From Cronobacter universalis NCTC 9529 (GTDB lineage Bacteria; Pseudomonadota; Gammaproteobacteria; Enterobacterales; Enterobacteriaceae), in assembly GCF_001277175.1 (NCBI RefSeq), contig NZ_CP012257.1, positions 3,658,001-3,722,000 of the forward strand: a stretch of DNA of 64,000 bases, written 5' to 3'. The translations under genes were made by a program, and so were the position numbers. This document shows positions 1-7,465 of this stretch, one piece after another. The notes beneath the pieces are model-generated. The model searched no databases, had not been told where the DNA came from, and saw nothing but the letters and a program-made list of their open reading frames with translations. Each line of letters begins with the position of its first letter. Positions within the stretch are counted from its first letter, which is position 1.

Positions 1-744
1 CTCTTTACCGACTTTCATCGCGCGCCCGATGCCGTTCGCCTGGCGTTTCACCCACTCCACGTACTGCGTTTTGCCGATCACCAGCCCACTCGACGGCCCT
101 TCAATCGCTTTCGCGCCGCTGTAAATCACCAGATCCGCGCCCGCGCGGTAGTAGGCCTGCAAATCTTCTTCGGCGGCGGCGTCGACAATCAACGGCAGCT
201 GATGCTCGCGCGCCACCGCGGCGGCCTGCGCGACGCTCAGCATGCTTTTTTGCACACAGTGGTGCGATTTCACATACAGGATCGCTGCCGTTCGCGGCGT
301 GATCGCGGCGGCCAGCTGTTGCGCCGAACACTCGTTGGCGTAGCCCGCCTCGACCAGCTTTCCGCCGCCGAGCGCCACCATCGTGCCGACCGGCGCGCCG
401 TAATTCACGTTATGGCCTTTCGGCAGCACAATTTCGTTGTGCTCGATAGCGGTGGTATGCAGGTTCTCAAGCAGCCAGTCGCTCTCTTTGACCAGCACCG
501 CCGCCACCGACTGCGCAAGCCCCGCCGAGGCGCAGGAGACAATAGTCGCGGCCTCCACCTCCAGCAGTCTGGCGATGTACGCGCCGGTTTTATTCACCAG
601 ATCTTTCATCTCGAAATAGTGATTGAGCCCCTGCGTGACGGCCTCCACCACCTCCTGGCGCGGCGTGGAGACGCCTAAAACCGTCATGCGCCCGGAGGCG
701 TTAATCACCTGTTTCAAGTCATATTTTTCATACACTGAAGGCAT
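1..744 (-). CDS. dgaE: DgaE-family PLP-dependent ammonia-lyase (3' end cut by the window)
   Basis: SelA-like fold-type I PLP enzyme of the D-glucosaminate-6-phosphate ammonia-lyase family. Characterised members remove ammonia from D-glucosaminate-6-phosphate to give 2-keto-3-deoxy-6-phosphogluconate. The 248 visible residues start MPSVYEKYDLKQVINASGRM, a family-typical N-terminus. The motif YSGAKAIEGP (residues 208-217) contains the probable Schiff-base Lys212. The ATG at 744 lies inside the end of the upstream amidohydrolase gene (17-nt overlap), so the two are translationally coupled. The C-terminal third lies outside the window, where a KDPG-type aldolase gene is expected from related clusters. 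The true substrate may differ from the Salmonella enzyme because the transporter here is not the mannose-type PTS of the dga operon. Confidence 0.85.
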   Translation of the reverse strand, partial: MPSVYEKYDLKQVINASGRMTVLGVSTPRQEVVEAVTQGLNHYFEMKDLVNKTGAYIARLLEVEAATIVSCASAGLAQSVAAVLVKESDWLLENLHTTAIEHNEIVLPKGHNVNYGAPVGTMVALGGGKLVEAGYANECSAQQLAAAITPRTAAILYVKSHHCVQKSMLSVAQAAAVAREHQLPLIVDAAAEEDLQAYYRAGADLVIYSGAKAIEGPSSGLVIGKTQYVEWVKRQANGIGRAMKVGKE

Positions 745-1861
745 GTTCCGCGCTCCCTTGTTCGGTCATGTGCCAGGCGCCCGCCCGCACGGCGGCAAGC
801 GGCACCAGTAAATAGTCGCCGTGCAGCGTCTCTTCGTCGGCATCGGTAAAGAGCCCTGGCTGGCGGCGCAGGTCGAAAATAGTCAGATCGGCGTCGGCCC
901 CTGGCGTCAGCCGCCCTTTATGGGCCAGACGCAGCGCCTGCGCGGCGTGCAGCGTGACGCAGTCAATCACCTGCGGCAGCGACAGGCCGATGGCGAGGAA
1001 TTTCGACATCACATGGGCGAGGCTTCGTACCGGGCCGTTGATGCGGTTGCGGCAGTAGATGTCAGAGCTGATAGTGTGCGGCAGAATGCCGAGCGCGATG
1101 GCCTGGCGCGCCACCTCAAAGCTAAAGCTGGCGCTGCCGTGGCCGACATCAAGCCGCACGCCGCGCTCAAGCGCGTCGCTAATGCTGGCGCGCAGCCCGC
1201 CCTGCGGCGTCAGGATGCGGTTCGGCTTGCCGTTAAAACAGTGGGTAATAATGTCGCCCTGAGACAACCGCGCGGCGATCTCATCCAGCGGCGGCGGGCC
1301 GTTGCCGATATGCACCATCAGCGGCAGATGGCCGTTCTCCTGCTGAATAGCTTTGGCGCGCTCAAGCGGCGCGATGCCGTTATCGCCCACCACGCTGCTG
1401 CTCATGCGCGCTTTCAGGCCGACGATAAAATCGGGGTGACGGGCGATAGCCTCGCGCGCCGCCGCGGCGTCGATATTCGCCATATCCGCCAGCTCGTTTT
1501 GCGCGATAAGGCCCACCTTCGAAACATTGAGCAGCGCCAGCACCTCGGTCGCCGCGCCGCGCGTCAGCGCGTAAAAGTCATCGATATCGTTCGCGCCGGT
1601 GCTGCCCGCGTCCACCACGGTGGTGACGCCGGTCGTAACGCCAACCGCGTCCGGCTCATCGTGATAAATCGGCGATTTCGGGTAGCAGTGGACGTGCAGA
1701 TCGATCCAGCCGGGGCTGACGTAATGTTCGCCATTGAGATCGCGCGTGGCGCGCGCCTCGCCGGTCACGCGGCCCAGCGCGGCGATTTTGCCGTCTTTGA
1801 TGGCGATATCCGCCAGCGTGTCGTCCACCAGCCGCGCCTGGCGCAGGATCAGGTCAAACAT
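728..1861 (-). CDS. amidohydrolase/deacetylase metallohydrolase, cog3964 (EF_0837) family
   Basis: Amidohydrolase-superfamily TIM-barrel enzyme of 377 aa. The metal site is visible: HVH at residues 56-58, a GLKAR motif with probable carboxylated Lys150, later histidines in VHIGN and THCFNG, and an Asp in the SSDIYC segment. Relatives are often misannotated as dihydroorotase or adenine deaminase; as far as I recall, two cog3964 members hydrolyse acetyl-(R)-mandelate-type esters, so the natural substrate is open. Between a transporter-like module and an ammonia-lyase, removal of an acyl group from an imported amino-sugar acid is a reasonable inference. It starts 40 nt after the DUF4310 gene and overlaps the dgaE-like start. 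Confidence 0.8.
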   Translation of the reverse strand: MFDLILRQARLVDDTLADIAIKDGKIAALGRVTGEARATRDLNGEHYVSPGWIDLHVHCYPKSPIYHDEPDAVGVTTGVTTVVDAGSTGANDIDDFYALTRGAATEVLALLNVSKVGLIAQNELADMANIDAAAAREAIARHPDFIVGLKARMSSSVVGDNGIAPLERAKAIQQENGHLPLMVHIGNGPPPLDEIAARLSQGDIITHCFNGKPNRILTPQGGLRASISDALERGVRLDVGHGSASFSFEVARQAIALGILPHTISSDIYCRNRINGPVRSLAHVMSKFLAIGLSLPQVIDCVTLHAAQALRLAHKGRLTPGADADLTIFDLRRQPGLFTDADEETLHGDYLLVPLAAVRAGAWHMTEQGSAEHAFSV

Positions 1862-1901
1862 AGGGTTTCCTCAGAGGGCGGGCGCCGGAGCGCCCGCGCG
1901 G

Positions 1902-2549
1902 TTAACCGATCGCCACAGGGAACAGCGAGCCCAGGATCATCGCGCCGAGGATAGCCCCGCCGGTAATCGGCTTCTGCCAGAGATAAAACAGCAGCGCGCC
2001 CACCAGCGATCCCACGCCAATCGGGATCGAGGCGGTCATGGCGCTCAGAATGATGAGCGGCCCGAGAAAGCGCCCGGAGGCGTTGCCCGCGCCCATCATC
2101 ACGTCCGCGCCGTAGGTGGAATCGCTCTGATTGATGGTGAATTTACGCGCCAGAATGATGACGTAGCCGATAGCGAGGCCAATCAGGAGGCCGGTGACCA
2201 GCGAGGCGGCGAAGTTCGCCACCGGGAAAACGAAGCCCGCGCCCAAAAGCAGCGCCGGAACGCCAAGCCCCACGCCGGTCTGGATGGCGCCGCCGATATC
2301 CAGAATCCCCACCAGCGAGCCTTCGATAATGCGCGCAAAGAGGAAACTCGCGCCGAACGCCGCCACCGCGCCATAGACGCCGGTGTCGATCCCCGCTTTG
2401 AGCATCGCCACAAACGCCACTTCGTTAAACGCGCCGATGCCGTACAGGTAATACATATGCGTCCCGGCAAACACGCCGGAGGAGAGCAGGCCGACGAAGA
2501 TCGGGAATGACCAGTCGGCGTACCAGAAACCTTTATTCTCTTCCATCAT
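1902..2549 (-). CDS. DUF4310 family membrane protein (EF_0833-like)
   Basis: Polytopic inner-membrane protein of 215 aa, rich in Gly, Ala and Ile, with about six hydrophobic stretches, for example near residues 14-34, 100-120, 125-150 and the C-terminus. It matches from memory the DUF4310 family, found only in clusters with DUF4311, DUF4312 and SFCGS proteins. No function is established. It starts 7 nt after the DUF4311 gene, so the two membrane proteins are probably co-translated and may form one transporter. An AGGAG precedes two adjacent ATG codons (2549 and 2546); the second has the better spacing. Confidence 0.75.
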   Translation of the reverse strand: MMEENKGFWYADWSFPIFVGLLSSGVFAGTHMYYLYGIGAFNEVAFVAMLKAGIDTGVYGAVAAFGASFLFARIIEGSLVGILDIGGAIQTGVGLGVPALLLGAGFVFPVANFAASLVTGLLIGLAIGYVIILARKFTINQSDSTYGADVMMGAGNASGRFLGPLIILSAMTASIPIGVGSLVGALLFYLWQKPITGGAILGAMILGSLFPVAIG

Positions 2550-2556
2550 GCGCTCC

Positions 2557-3333
2557 TTATTTGCCGCTCAGCGAGTTGTGGATAAGACTCAGCCAGTCCG
2601 GCACGGTCAGACGGAAAGATTCGATCATTTTCATGTCGAAGCCGCGGAAGAAGGCGCTCAGCACGAACAGCAGCACAATGGCGGTCATCATGACTTTGGT
2701 GACGCGATTCCAGCCGCTCTCTTCAACGCCCTTGCCGATAAGTATGCCGAGCACCAGGCCAGGCACGGCGTTGCCCATAATCAGCTGCGCCGCGCCGCCG
2801 AACACGGTGGCCCAGAAGCCCGATTTTTTCCCGGCGTCGATGGCCGCCAGCCAGAAAATCACCGGCATCACGGTGTTCACCAGCAGGTTAGCGGCAGGCA
2901 CCAGCACCTTAACGGCGGTAACCTGAAGCGCTTCCGGCACGGCAGACGCCGTGGTGTTGAGGAACGTCACTACCGCCATGCCGATAAGCCCGCAGGCGAC
3001 CGCCATTTTTTTCGGGTTATGCAGGGTGTCTGCGAGATTGCGGTTTTTCACCATCAGCGCCGCCGCGCCCCAGTTGGGAATAATGCGGTGATCGACATCC
3101 TGGGTGAACGCGCCCGCCGCGACGGAGGACGCCCAGGCGTTGAAGAAGAACCCTAACCCAAAGGAGAAGTGCGAAGCCGGATCGCCTTCGCAGGAGTTCA
3201 GCTCTCCTAACGTACGAAAGGCGCCCATCCCTTGCGTGGTGGGCGCATGAAACATGCGTGCGGCCCCGGCGCCCACGCCGACGCCGACCAGGCCGCCGAT
3301 GATGAGCGATTTTATTAAAATTATCAGGAACAT
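2557..3333 (-). CDS. DUF4311 family membrane protein (EF_0832-like)
   Basis: Predicted polytopic inner-membrane protein of 258 aa of unknown function, assigned from recall of the EF_0832 family. It has glycine-rich hydrophobic helices at the N-terminus (residues about 5-28) and again near 110-130, 145-165, 170-200 and 215-232. A central polar stretch contains a short NCEGDPAS-like region (about residues 46-58). It is the larger of the two membrane proteins of the operon, 22 nt downstream of the DUF4312 gene. By position it should be the permease or one half of it. No PTS EIIC signature or ABC-permease EAA loop was recognised. Confidence 0.75.
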   Translation of the reverse strand: MFLIILIKSLIIGGLVGVGVGAGAARMFHAPTTQGMGAFRTLGELNSCEGDPASHFSFGLGFFFNAWASSVAAGAFTQDVDHRIIPNWGAAALMVKNRNLADTLHNPKKMAVACGLIGMAVVTFLNTTASAVPEALQVTAVKVLVPAANLLVNTVMPVIFWLAAIDAGKKSGFWATVFGGAAQLIMGNAVPGLVLGILIGKGVEESGWNRVTKVMMTAIVLLFVLSAFFRGFDMKMIESFRLTVPDWLSLIHNSLSGK

Positions 3334-3355
3334 TGGTCTGCCCTTTTAGTAACGA

Positions 3356-3658
3356 TCAGCTGTGTTGCGTGACGAAATCCACCTTGTCGAGATTGATGGC
3401 GGTCACGTTGACGGTCACGTCCAGCTCCACGCTGAAAGCCCGTCGTTCCCGGCGCAAAAAGAAAAAGAGAAACGCTTCTTTGCGCACCGTTTCCCGCGCA
3501 TGAACAACCTGCACATCCTGTGGCTCTATACGCAGTAAGATGTGCGGCGAGGCTTTCATCACCGCCGCCTGTACCTGATTCAGGGCATCGGCGAACGCGC
3601 GAGCGCGCGCGTCGCCTTTGCCTTTCACTCTCACCGTGGTGGTGAATTGTTCTTTCAT
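3356..3658 (-). CDS. DUF4312 family small cytoplasmic protein (EF_0831-like)
   Basis: Protein of 100 aa without signal peptide or membrane helix, assigned from recall of the EF_0831 family. It opens with a beta-rich segment (FTTTVRVKGKGD) followed by a short Ala-rich helix. The middle has a basic/aromatic patch (EAFLFFFLRRERR) and the C-terminus is again beta-rich. The function is unknown. Its tight position, 3 nt after the SFCGS gene and 22 nt before the DUF4311 gene, suggests a cytoplasmic partner of the membrane pair. Confidence 0.7.
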   Translation of the reverse strand: MKEQFTTTVRVKGKGDARARAFADALNQVQAAVMKASPHILLRIEPQDVQVVHARETVRKEAFLFFFLRRERRAFSVELDVTVNVTAINLDKVDFVTQHS

Positions 3659-3661
3659 GCG

Positions 3662-4024
3662 TTATGCGCCGTATTTCTTTTTCCAGGCTTCCACCAGCCG
3701 CTCGCCCAGCTCTTCTTTATCCATAAAGCCGAAGCCCAGCACATTGCAGCCCTCGTTGATGGCGGTGACGCCCTCTTCCACCGAGCGCATCCCATATTTG
3801 GCCTTATAGCCATATTTGGTCTGCGCGGTGATAGCGCCCGCGCCGCCGCTGCCGCAAAACGAGATGCCGAACGTCGCGCCTTCGGTTTTCATGACGTCGC
3901 CAAGCTTCATATCCGCCGCGACGCCCGGCACCACGACCGCGCGCGCGCCCGCTTTCTCCGCGCCCGCCGCCACTTTCTGGCCTTTGCCCAGACGATCGCC
4001 AATCACTACCGTAATCTGTTCCAT
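3662..4024 (-). CDS. SFCGS-family glycine-rich protein, RpiB/LacAB-like
   Basis: Small cytoplasmic protein of 120 aa matching the SFCGS family (EF_0830-like), officially of unknown function. The core reads GISFCGSGGAGAI (residues 53-65) with Cys57, then a basic segment and NVLGFG (94-99). RpiB and LacA/LacB isomerases have ICGTG with the catalytic Cys, a following helix ending in GIRA, and NVLALG at the same relative places. The N-terminal IGD near residues 8-10 also resembles the IGSDH start of RpiB. I infer an isomerase-like fold, shorter than RpiB (about 150 aa). Actual isomerase activity is unproven. It lies between the PRD and DUF4312 genes in one operon. Confidence 0.75.
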   Translation of the reverse strand: MEQITVVIGDRLGKGQKVAAGAEKAGARAVVVPGVAADMKLGDVMKTEGATFGISFCGSGGAGAITAQTKYGYKAKYGMRSVEEGVTAINEGCNVLGFGFMDKEELGERLVEAWKKKYGA

Positions 4025-4040
4025 GGTTCGCTCCTGAAGG

Positions 4041-4364
4041 TTAAAGATTCTCTTTCGCTACCTCGAAGTGCACCGACAACAGCCAGGCCTCTTCATCGGG
4101 CAGGTTGCCGAACTGCGCCACAATTTCACGCGCCAGCGCCATTGAGCCTTCGGAGATCTCCTCAAACAGGCTCTCTTCCACCTCCGGCAGCGGCTCGCCT
4201 GTCACCGAGCGGTGCGCCATCGCCCGTACGTGTGAGCTGAGCATCTGCCGCTGCACGGCATTGGGCGTAATCTGGTGGCGCTCAAGAAGCGCGTAAACTT
4301 CATCCAGCATCCGCCCGGCAAGCGTCGCGGCATCGTCCGCGTGTCGACATCCGGCGTTGTTCAT
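4041..4364 (-). CDS. stand-alone PRD-domain protein (EF_0829-like)
   Basis: Single PTS-regulation domain of about 107 aa without any DNA-binding or PTS domain. Two PRD-type histidine regions are visible: SSHVRAMAHR in the first half and SVHFEVAKEN near the C-terminus. PRD histidines are phosphorylated by HPr or EII proteins in known antiterminators and activators; here the domain may pass PTS status to a partner. First gene of the operon. I chose the ATG at 4364 because GGAG precedes it by 5 nt; a GTG at 4382 would add six residues and has no such site. Confidence 0.75.
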   Translation of the reverse strand: MNNAGCRHADDAATLAGRMLDEVYALLERHQITPNAVQRQMLSSHVRAMAHRSVTGEPLPEVEESLFEEISEGSMALAREIVAQFGNLPDEEAWLLSVHFEVAKENL

Positions 4365-4450
4365 TACCGCTCCGTTATTCACTCTGCATACCTGATTAGT
4401 TGCGCTGAGGTAACACTAACGGCGGGTGTTAAAGGTTTGTAGCGAGTTGT

Positions 4451-4470
4451 TTTCCACTTCGAAGTGGAAA
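4451..4470. promoter_or_regulatory. 20-bp perfect palindrome, operator or leader hairpin
   Basis: TTTCCACTTC followed by its exact reverse complement GAAGTGGAAA. It is 87 bp upstream of the PRD start. A related half-site, AAAAGTGG, lies at 4501-4508. It could be an operator for a dimeric repressor or, in RNA, an 8-bp stem with a UCGA loop. The cognate regulator is not known. Confidence 0.5.
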
Positions 4471-4534
4471 GGACAGGGGCGGCAGTGATCTGTGCCACAG
4501 AAAAGTGGCGGATGAAGATAAACCACCAGATAAC

Positions 4535-4550
4535 TGTGATGAATATCACT
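4535..4550 (-). promoter_or_regulatory. CRP-binding site candidate
   Basis: TGTGA-N6-TCACT, one mismatch from the consensus TGTGA-N6-TCACA, about 170 bp upstream of the PRD gene. It would make the operon subject to catabolite control, as expected for carbon-source uptake. No convincing sigma-70 -10 element could be fixed relative to it. Confidence 0.55.
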
Positions 4551-4654
4551 GGCGGTCATGTCGGTCGCAGGAAAAAGAAAATAACGGGCTTGCGACGCCG
4601 CGCGCAAAAGGCGGCGGAGAATAAGCGTCGCTTATGACCGGGCGCAGAGGGAGC

Positions 4655-4676
4655 GTGCGGCGGCGAACCGCCGCAC
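4655..4676 (-). terminator. Stable hairpin downstream of cybC
   Basis: Nine-bp perfect stem GTGCGGCGG/CCGCCGCAC around a tetraloop (TTCG on the minus strand), 11 nt past the cybC stop codon. No T-run follows on the minus strand, so it may be an RNA 3' end stabiliser and not an intrinsic terminator. Confidence 0.45.
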
Positions 4677-4686
4677 AGAAAAGGGA

Positions 4687-5073
4687 TTAGCGATACTTTT
4701 TGTGGTAGGTGTTGCGGGTGGTTTTAAACTCTTCGGCGCTCGCCTGGGCCTCTTTGATTTTGCCTTCGTCAACGAGCTTCAGCGCGCCGTCAATCTGGCT
4801 TACCAGCGTATCGAGACCGTGGCGGAAATCTTTCATTTCCGGGCTGTCAGCAGGCTTATCTTCCAGCTTCGGCGGCGTTTCTTTTTTGGCGTCCAGCGCC
4901 GCCTCGCGCATTTTCGTCAGCGCGGTTTTCATTTCGGCCGCATCGCTGGTCTTCTGCACGACTTTCAGGTTTTCATTCAGGGTGTCCATGTTGTCTTCCA
5001 GATCCGCCCACGCCGCGGCGCTGGTGAACAACAGAGAGGAGACCGCTAACATCGCTAACGCTTGCTTACGCAT
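4687..5073 (-). CDS. cybC: Cytochrome b562, soluble periplasmic
   Basis: Periplasmic four-helix-bundle haem protein of 128 aa with a signal peptide of about 22 residues ending AAAW, cleaved before ADLEDNM. The haem ligands are in place: Met at mature position 7 (residue 29) and His at mature position 102 (residue 124, in RNTYH). Length and sequence closely match E. coli CybC. It follows pmbA in the same direction with a 57-nt gap and may share its transcript. In E. coli its far neighbour is nrdG; here the accessory catabolic operon follows instead. Confidence 0.95.
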   Translation of the reverse strand: MRKQALAMLAVSSLLFTSAAAWADLEDNMDTLNENLKVVQKTSDAAEMKTALTKMREAALDAKKETPPKLEDKPADSPEMKDFRHGLDTLVSQIDGALKLVDEGKIKEAQASAEEFKTTRNTYHKKYR

Positions 5074-5130
5074 TGACTCACCTTTTTATTGTTATGACGA
5101 AAAAAAGGCGCCGCAGCGGGCGCCCTTGCC

Positions 5131-6483
5131 TTACTCGCCGGCGATTTTCATCTCCGGCAGCAGTACTGAACCACACTGAATATTGCTACGTGTTTCGATA
5201 TCGTCACCAATGGTGACCATATTGCGCCACATCTCTTTCAGGTTGCCGGCGATGGTGATTTCACTCACCGGATACTGGATTTCGCCGTTTTCCACCCAGA
5301 AGCCCGCCGCGCCGCGCGAGTAATCGCCGGTGATGCCGCTGACGCCCTGGCCCATCAGCTCGGTGACGACCAGGCCGGTGCCCATCTCTTTCAGCAGTTG
5401 CTCAAAGCTCAGGCCGCGGCCTTTGATGCGCCAGTTGTGGATGCCGCCCGCGTGACCGGTGCTTTTCAGCCCCAGCTTGCGCGCGGAGTAGTTGGTGAGC
5501 AGCCACTGTTGCAGCACGCCGTCTTTGATAATGTCGCGGCGCGAGGTCGCGACACCTTCGCTGTCGAACGGCGTGGAAGCGAGACCTTTCAGAAGATGCG
5601 GATGCTCTTCAATCGTCAGCCACTCCGGCAGGATTTGCTTGCCGAGTGAATCAAGCAGGAACGTGGATTTACGGTACACCGCGCCGCCGCTGATGGCGCC
5701 CACCAGATGACCAAACAGCCCGGTCGCCACTTCGCGGCCAAAAATCACCGGCGCTTTCATGGTCGGCAGCTTGCGCGGCGAGAGGCGGGACAGCGTGCGG
5801 CGGGCGCACTCTTCGCCCACCCACTCCGGCGATTGCAGATCGCCCAGCGCGCGGCCAATGGTGTAGGCGTAATCGCGCTCCATGTCGCCGTTCTCTTCGG
5901 CAATCACGCAGCTGGAGAGCGAATGGCGCGTCGAGCTGTAGCTCTGCAACATGCCGTGGCTGTTGCCGAACACTTTGATGCCGTAGTGGCTGTTAAAACT
6001 GCCGCCTTCGGTATTGGTGATGCGTTTATCCGCTTTTAAGGCCGCCTGTTCGGCGCGCGCCGCGTAGTCGATAGCCTGTTCCGGTTCGATCTCGGCCGGG
6101 TGGAAGAGATCGAGATCCGGGGCGTCGAAGGCCAGCAGATCTTTTTCCGCCACGCCCGCGCACGGGTCCGGCGAGGTGTAACGGGCGATATCCAGCGCCG
6201 CCTGTACGGTGCGGGCGATAGCGTCCGGGCTTAAATCGGTCGAGGAGGCGCTGCCTTTGCGATTCTGGTGATAAACCGTGATGCCAAGCGCCCCGTCGCT
6301 GTTGAACTCGACGTTCTCCACCTCACCGTAGCGGGTGCTGACGCTGATGCCGGTCGTTTTGCTGACCGCCACTTCCGCGCCGTCCGACTTGCCGGACGCC
6401 AGCTCCAGCGCCTGAGAAACCGCCTGTTCCAGCGCTTTGCGCTGCGCTTCAACTTGTGTGATTACTTTCATCGCGAGTGCCAT
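5131..6483 (-). CDS. pmbA: Metalloprotease PmbA/TldE
   Basis: TldE subunit of the TldD/TldE protease, 450 aa. It takes part in maturation of microcin B17-type peptides and in CcdA turnover in E. coli. TldE itself lacks the zinc site that TldD carries. The start is the ATG at 6483 (MALAMKV, as in E. coli); an in-frame extension to 6597 would run into the divergent yjgA gene. Sequence similarity to the E. coli protein is very high along the full length, including the [14 protein letters not shown] segment near the C-terminus. It is divergent from yjgA with a 107-bp gap holding both promoters. Confidence 0.95.
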   Translation of the reverse strand: MALAMKVITQVEAQRKALEQAVSQALELASGKSDGAEVAVSKTTGISVSTRYGEVENVEFNSDGALGITVYHQNRKGSASSTDLSPDAIARTVQAALDIARYTSPDPCAGVAEKDLLAFDAPDLDLFHPAEIEPEQAIDYAARAEQAALKADKRITNTEGGSFNSHYGIKVFGNSHGMLQSYSSTRHSLSSCVIAEENGDMERDYAYTIGRALGDLQSPEWVGEECARRTLSRLSPRKLPTMKAPVIFGREVATGLFGHLVGAISGGAVYRKSTFLLDSLGKQILPEWLTIEEHPHLLKGLASTPFDSEGVATSRRDIIKDGVLQQWLLTNYSARKLGLKSTGHAGGIHNWRIKGRGLSFEQLLKEMGTGLVVTELMGQGVSGITGDYSRGAAGFWVENGEIQYPVSEITIAGNLKEMWRNMVTIGDDIETRSNIQCGSVLLPEMKIAGE

Positions 6484-6590
6484 AATGTAAGGTGAAACTG
6501 AAAAGCCACATTTTGTGAGTCTAACAGAGAACCATTTCGCAGTGCGCGCCTTAACTGGTAGTATTAGCCTCTTTTTTTGAGGAGCCTGAG

Positions 6591-7142
6591 ATGACAAAGC
6601 AGCCCGATGACTGGCTCGATGAAGTGCCCGATAACGAAAACGACGACGATGATGATGAGATTATCTGGGTCAGCAAAAGTGAAATTAAACGCGACGCCGA
6701 AGAGCTGAAGCGCCTTGGCGCCGAACTGGTCGATCTCGGTAAGAACGCGCTGGAGAAAATCCCGCTGGATGACGATCTGCGCGCGGCGATTGAACTGGCG
6801 CAGCGCATTAAGAAAGAAGGCCGCCGCCGCCAGATGCAGCTTATCGGTAAAATGTTGCGTCAGCGTGACGACGAGCCGATCCGCCAGGCGCTCGATAAGC
6901 TCAAAAACCGCCATAACCAGCAGGTGGCGCTGTTCCACAAGCTGGAACAACTGCGCGATCGTCTGATTGAAGAAGGCGACGACGCGGTGCCGGACGTGCT
7001 GAACCTGTGGCCGCAGGCGGATCGCCAGCAGCTGCGTTCGCTCATCCGTAACGCCAAAAAAGAGAAAGAAGGCAATAAACCGCCGAAATCCTCACGCCTT
7101 ATCTTCCAGTACCTGCGTGAACTGGCGGAAAGCGAGCAGTAA
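6591..7142 (+). CDS. darP: Dual-action ribosomal maturation protein DarP (YjgA)
   Basis: Cytoplasmic protein of 183 aa that helps late assembly of the 50S subunit in E. coli. It begins [14 protein letters not shown] and has a very acidic run of Asp and Glu around residues 14-25. Long charged alpha-helices with many Arg and Lys follow, fitting a ribosome-binding helical bundle. GAGGAG... precedes the ATG. It is a single-gene unit ending in an intrinsic terminator at 7152-7186. Confidence 0.93.
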   Translation: MTKQPDDWLDEVPDNENDDDDDEIIWVSKSEIKRDAEELKRLGAELVDLGKNALEKIPLDDDLRAAIELAQRIKKEGRRRQMQLIGKMLRQRDDEPIRQALDKLKNRHNQQVALFHKLEQLRDRLIEEGDDAVPDVLNLWPQADRQQLRSLIRNAKKEKEGNKPPKSSRLIFQYLRELAESEQ

Positions 7143-7151
7143 TCCCTTCCG

Positions 7152-7186
7152 GCTCAGGCGCCGCCTGAGCTGTTTTCTCTCTTTTC
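7152..7186 (+). terminator. Intrinsic terminator of darP
   Basis: Stem GCTCAGGC/GCCTGAGC with a 3-nt loop (7152-7170) followed by TGTTTTCTCTCTTTT. Confidence 0.85.
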
Positions 7187-7465
7187 ATTCCTTTTAGTGA
7201 TGGTTTATCGCCGCTGTTCAGGCGTGAGTTAACGCCGCGTAATACGCCTCTTTTTTAGCTGAAACGTTAAAGCAAACAATATTTACCATCACAATTTTAA
7301 TTACCCAATTCCATACATTTTCATCCTTAATGGCTGATGAGTCACAGTTGCCAGCGTAAAAACAGGCTTTTTTTAGACAGTTGAAAACGATCACGTTTTC
7401 TTTAGCTGCGATCCGCCAGGCTGCATGGGCAAAACAAAAATCGATTCAGCTAAAAGGACGAAAAG
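7187..7465 (+). promoter_or_regulatory. Upstream region of the DUF4432 gene, with Cra-like site and palindrome
   Basis: No gene was found here. GCTGAAACGTTAAA at 7258-7271 fits the Cra (FruR) consensus at every constrained position. At 7383-7400 GAAAACG and CGTTTTC form an inverted repeat with a 4-nt spacer, 65 bp before the next ATG. Both are candidates from pattern only. Confidence 0.4.

Larger units (their letters stand above)
4365..4686 (-). promoter_or_regulatory. Operon control region between cybC and the PRD/SFCGS/DUF431x operon
   Basis: This gap has no credible gene; a 63-codon minus-strand reading frame at 4416-4607 was rejected. It holds a CRP-like site (4535-4550), a 20-bp perfect palindrome (4451-4470), a 13-bp palindrome (4489-4501), a 15-bp palindrome (4621-4635) and a strong hairpin (4655-4676). 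The first three lie on the operon side and probably control it; the last belongs with the cybC 3' end. Confidence 0.6.

Noticed and set aside
821..1954. 377-codon plus-strand open frame
   Set aside because: Antisense shadow of the amidohydrolase gene, with low-complexity Arg/Ala/His composition.
4480..4500. Sigma-54-like promoter on the minus strand, TGGCAC...CTGC
   Set aside because: The spacing between GG and GC is 11 nt where sigma-54 needs 10; such shifts normally abolish function.
4416..4607. 63-codon minus-strand reading frame starting MRAASQARYFLF
   Set aside because: It covers the CRP-like site and palindromes of the operon promoter, has no domain or ribosome-binding site, and looks like chance.
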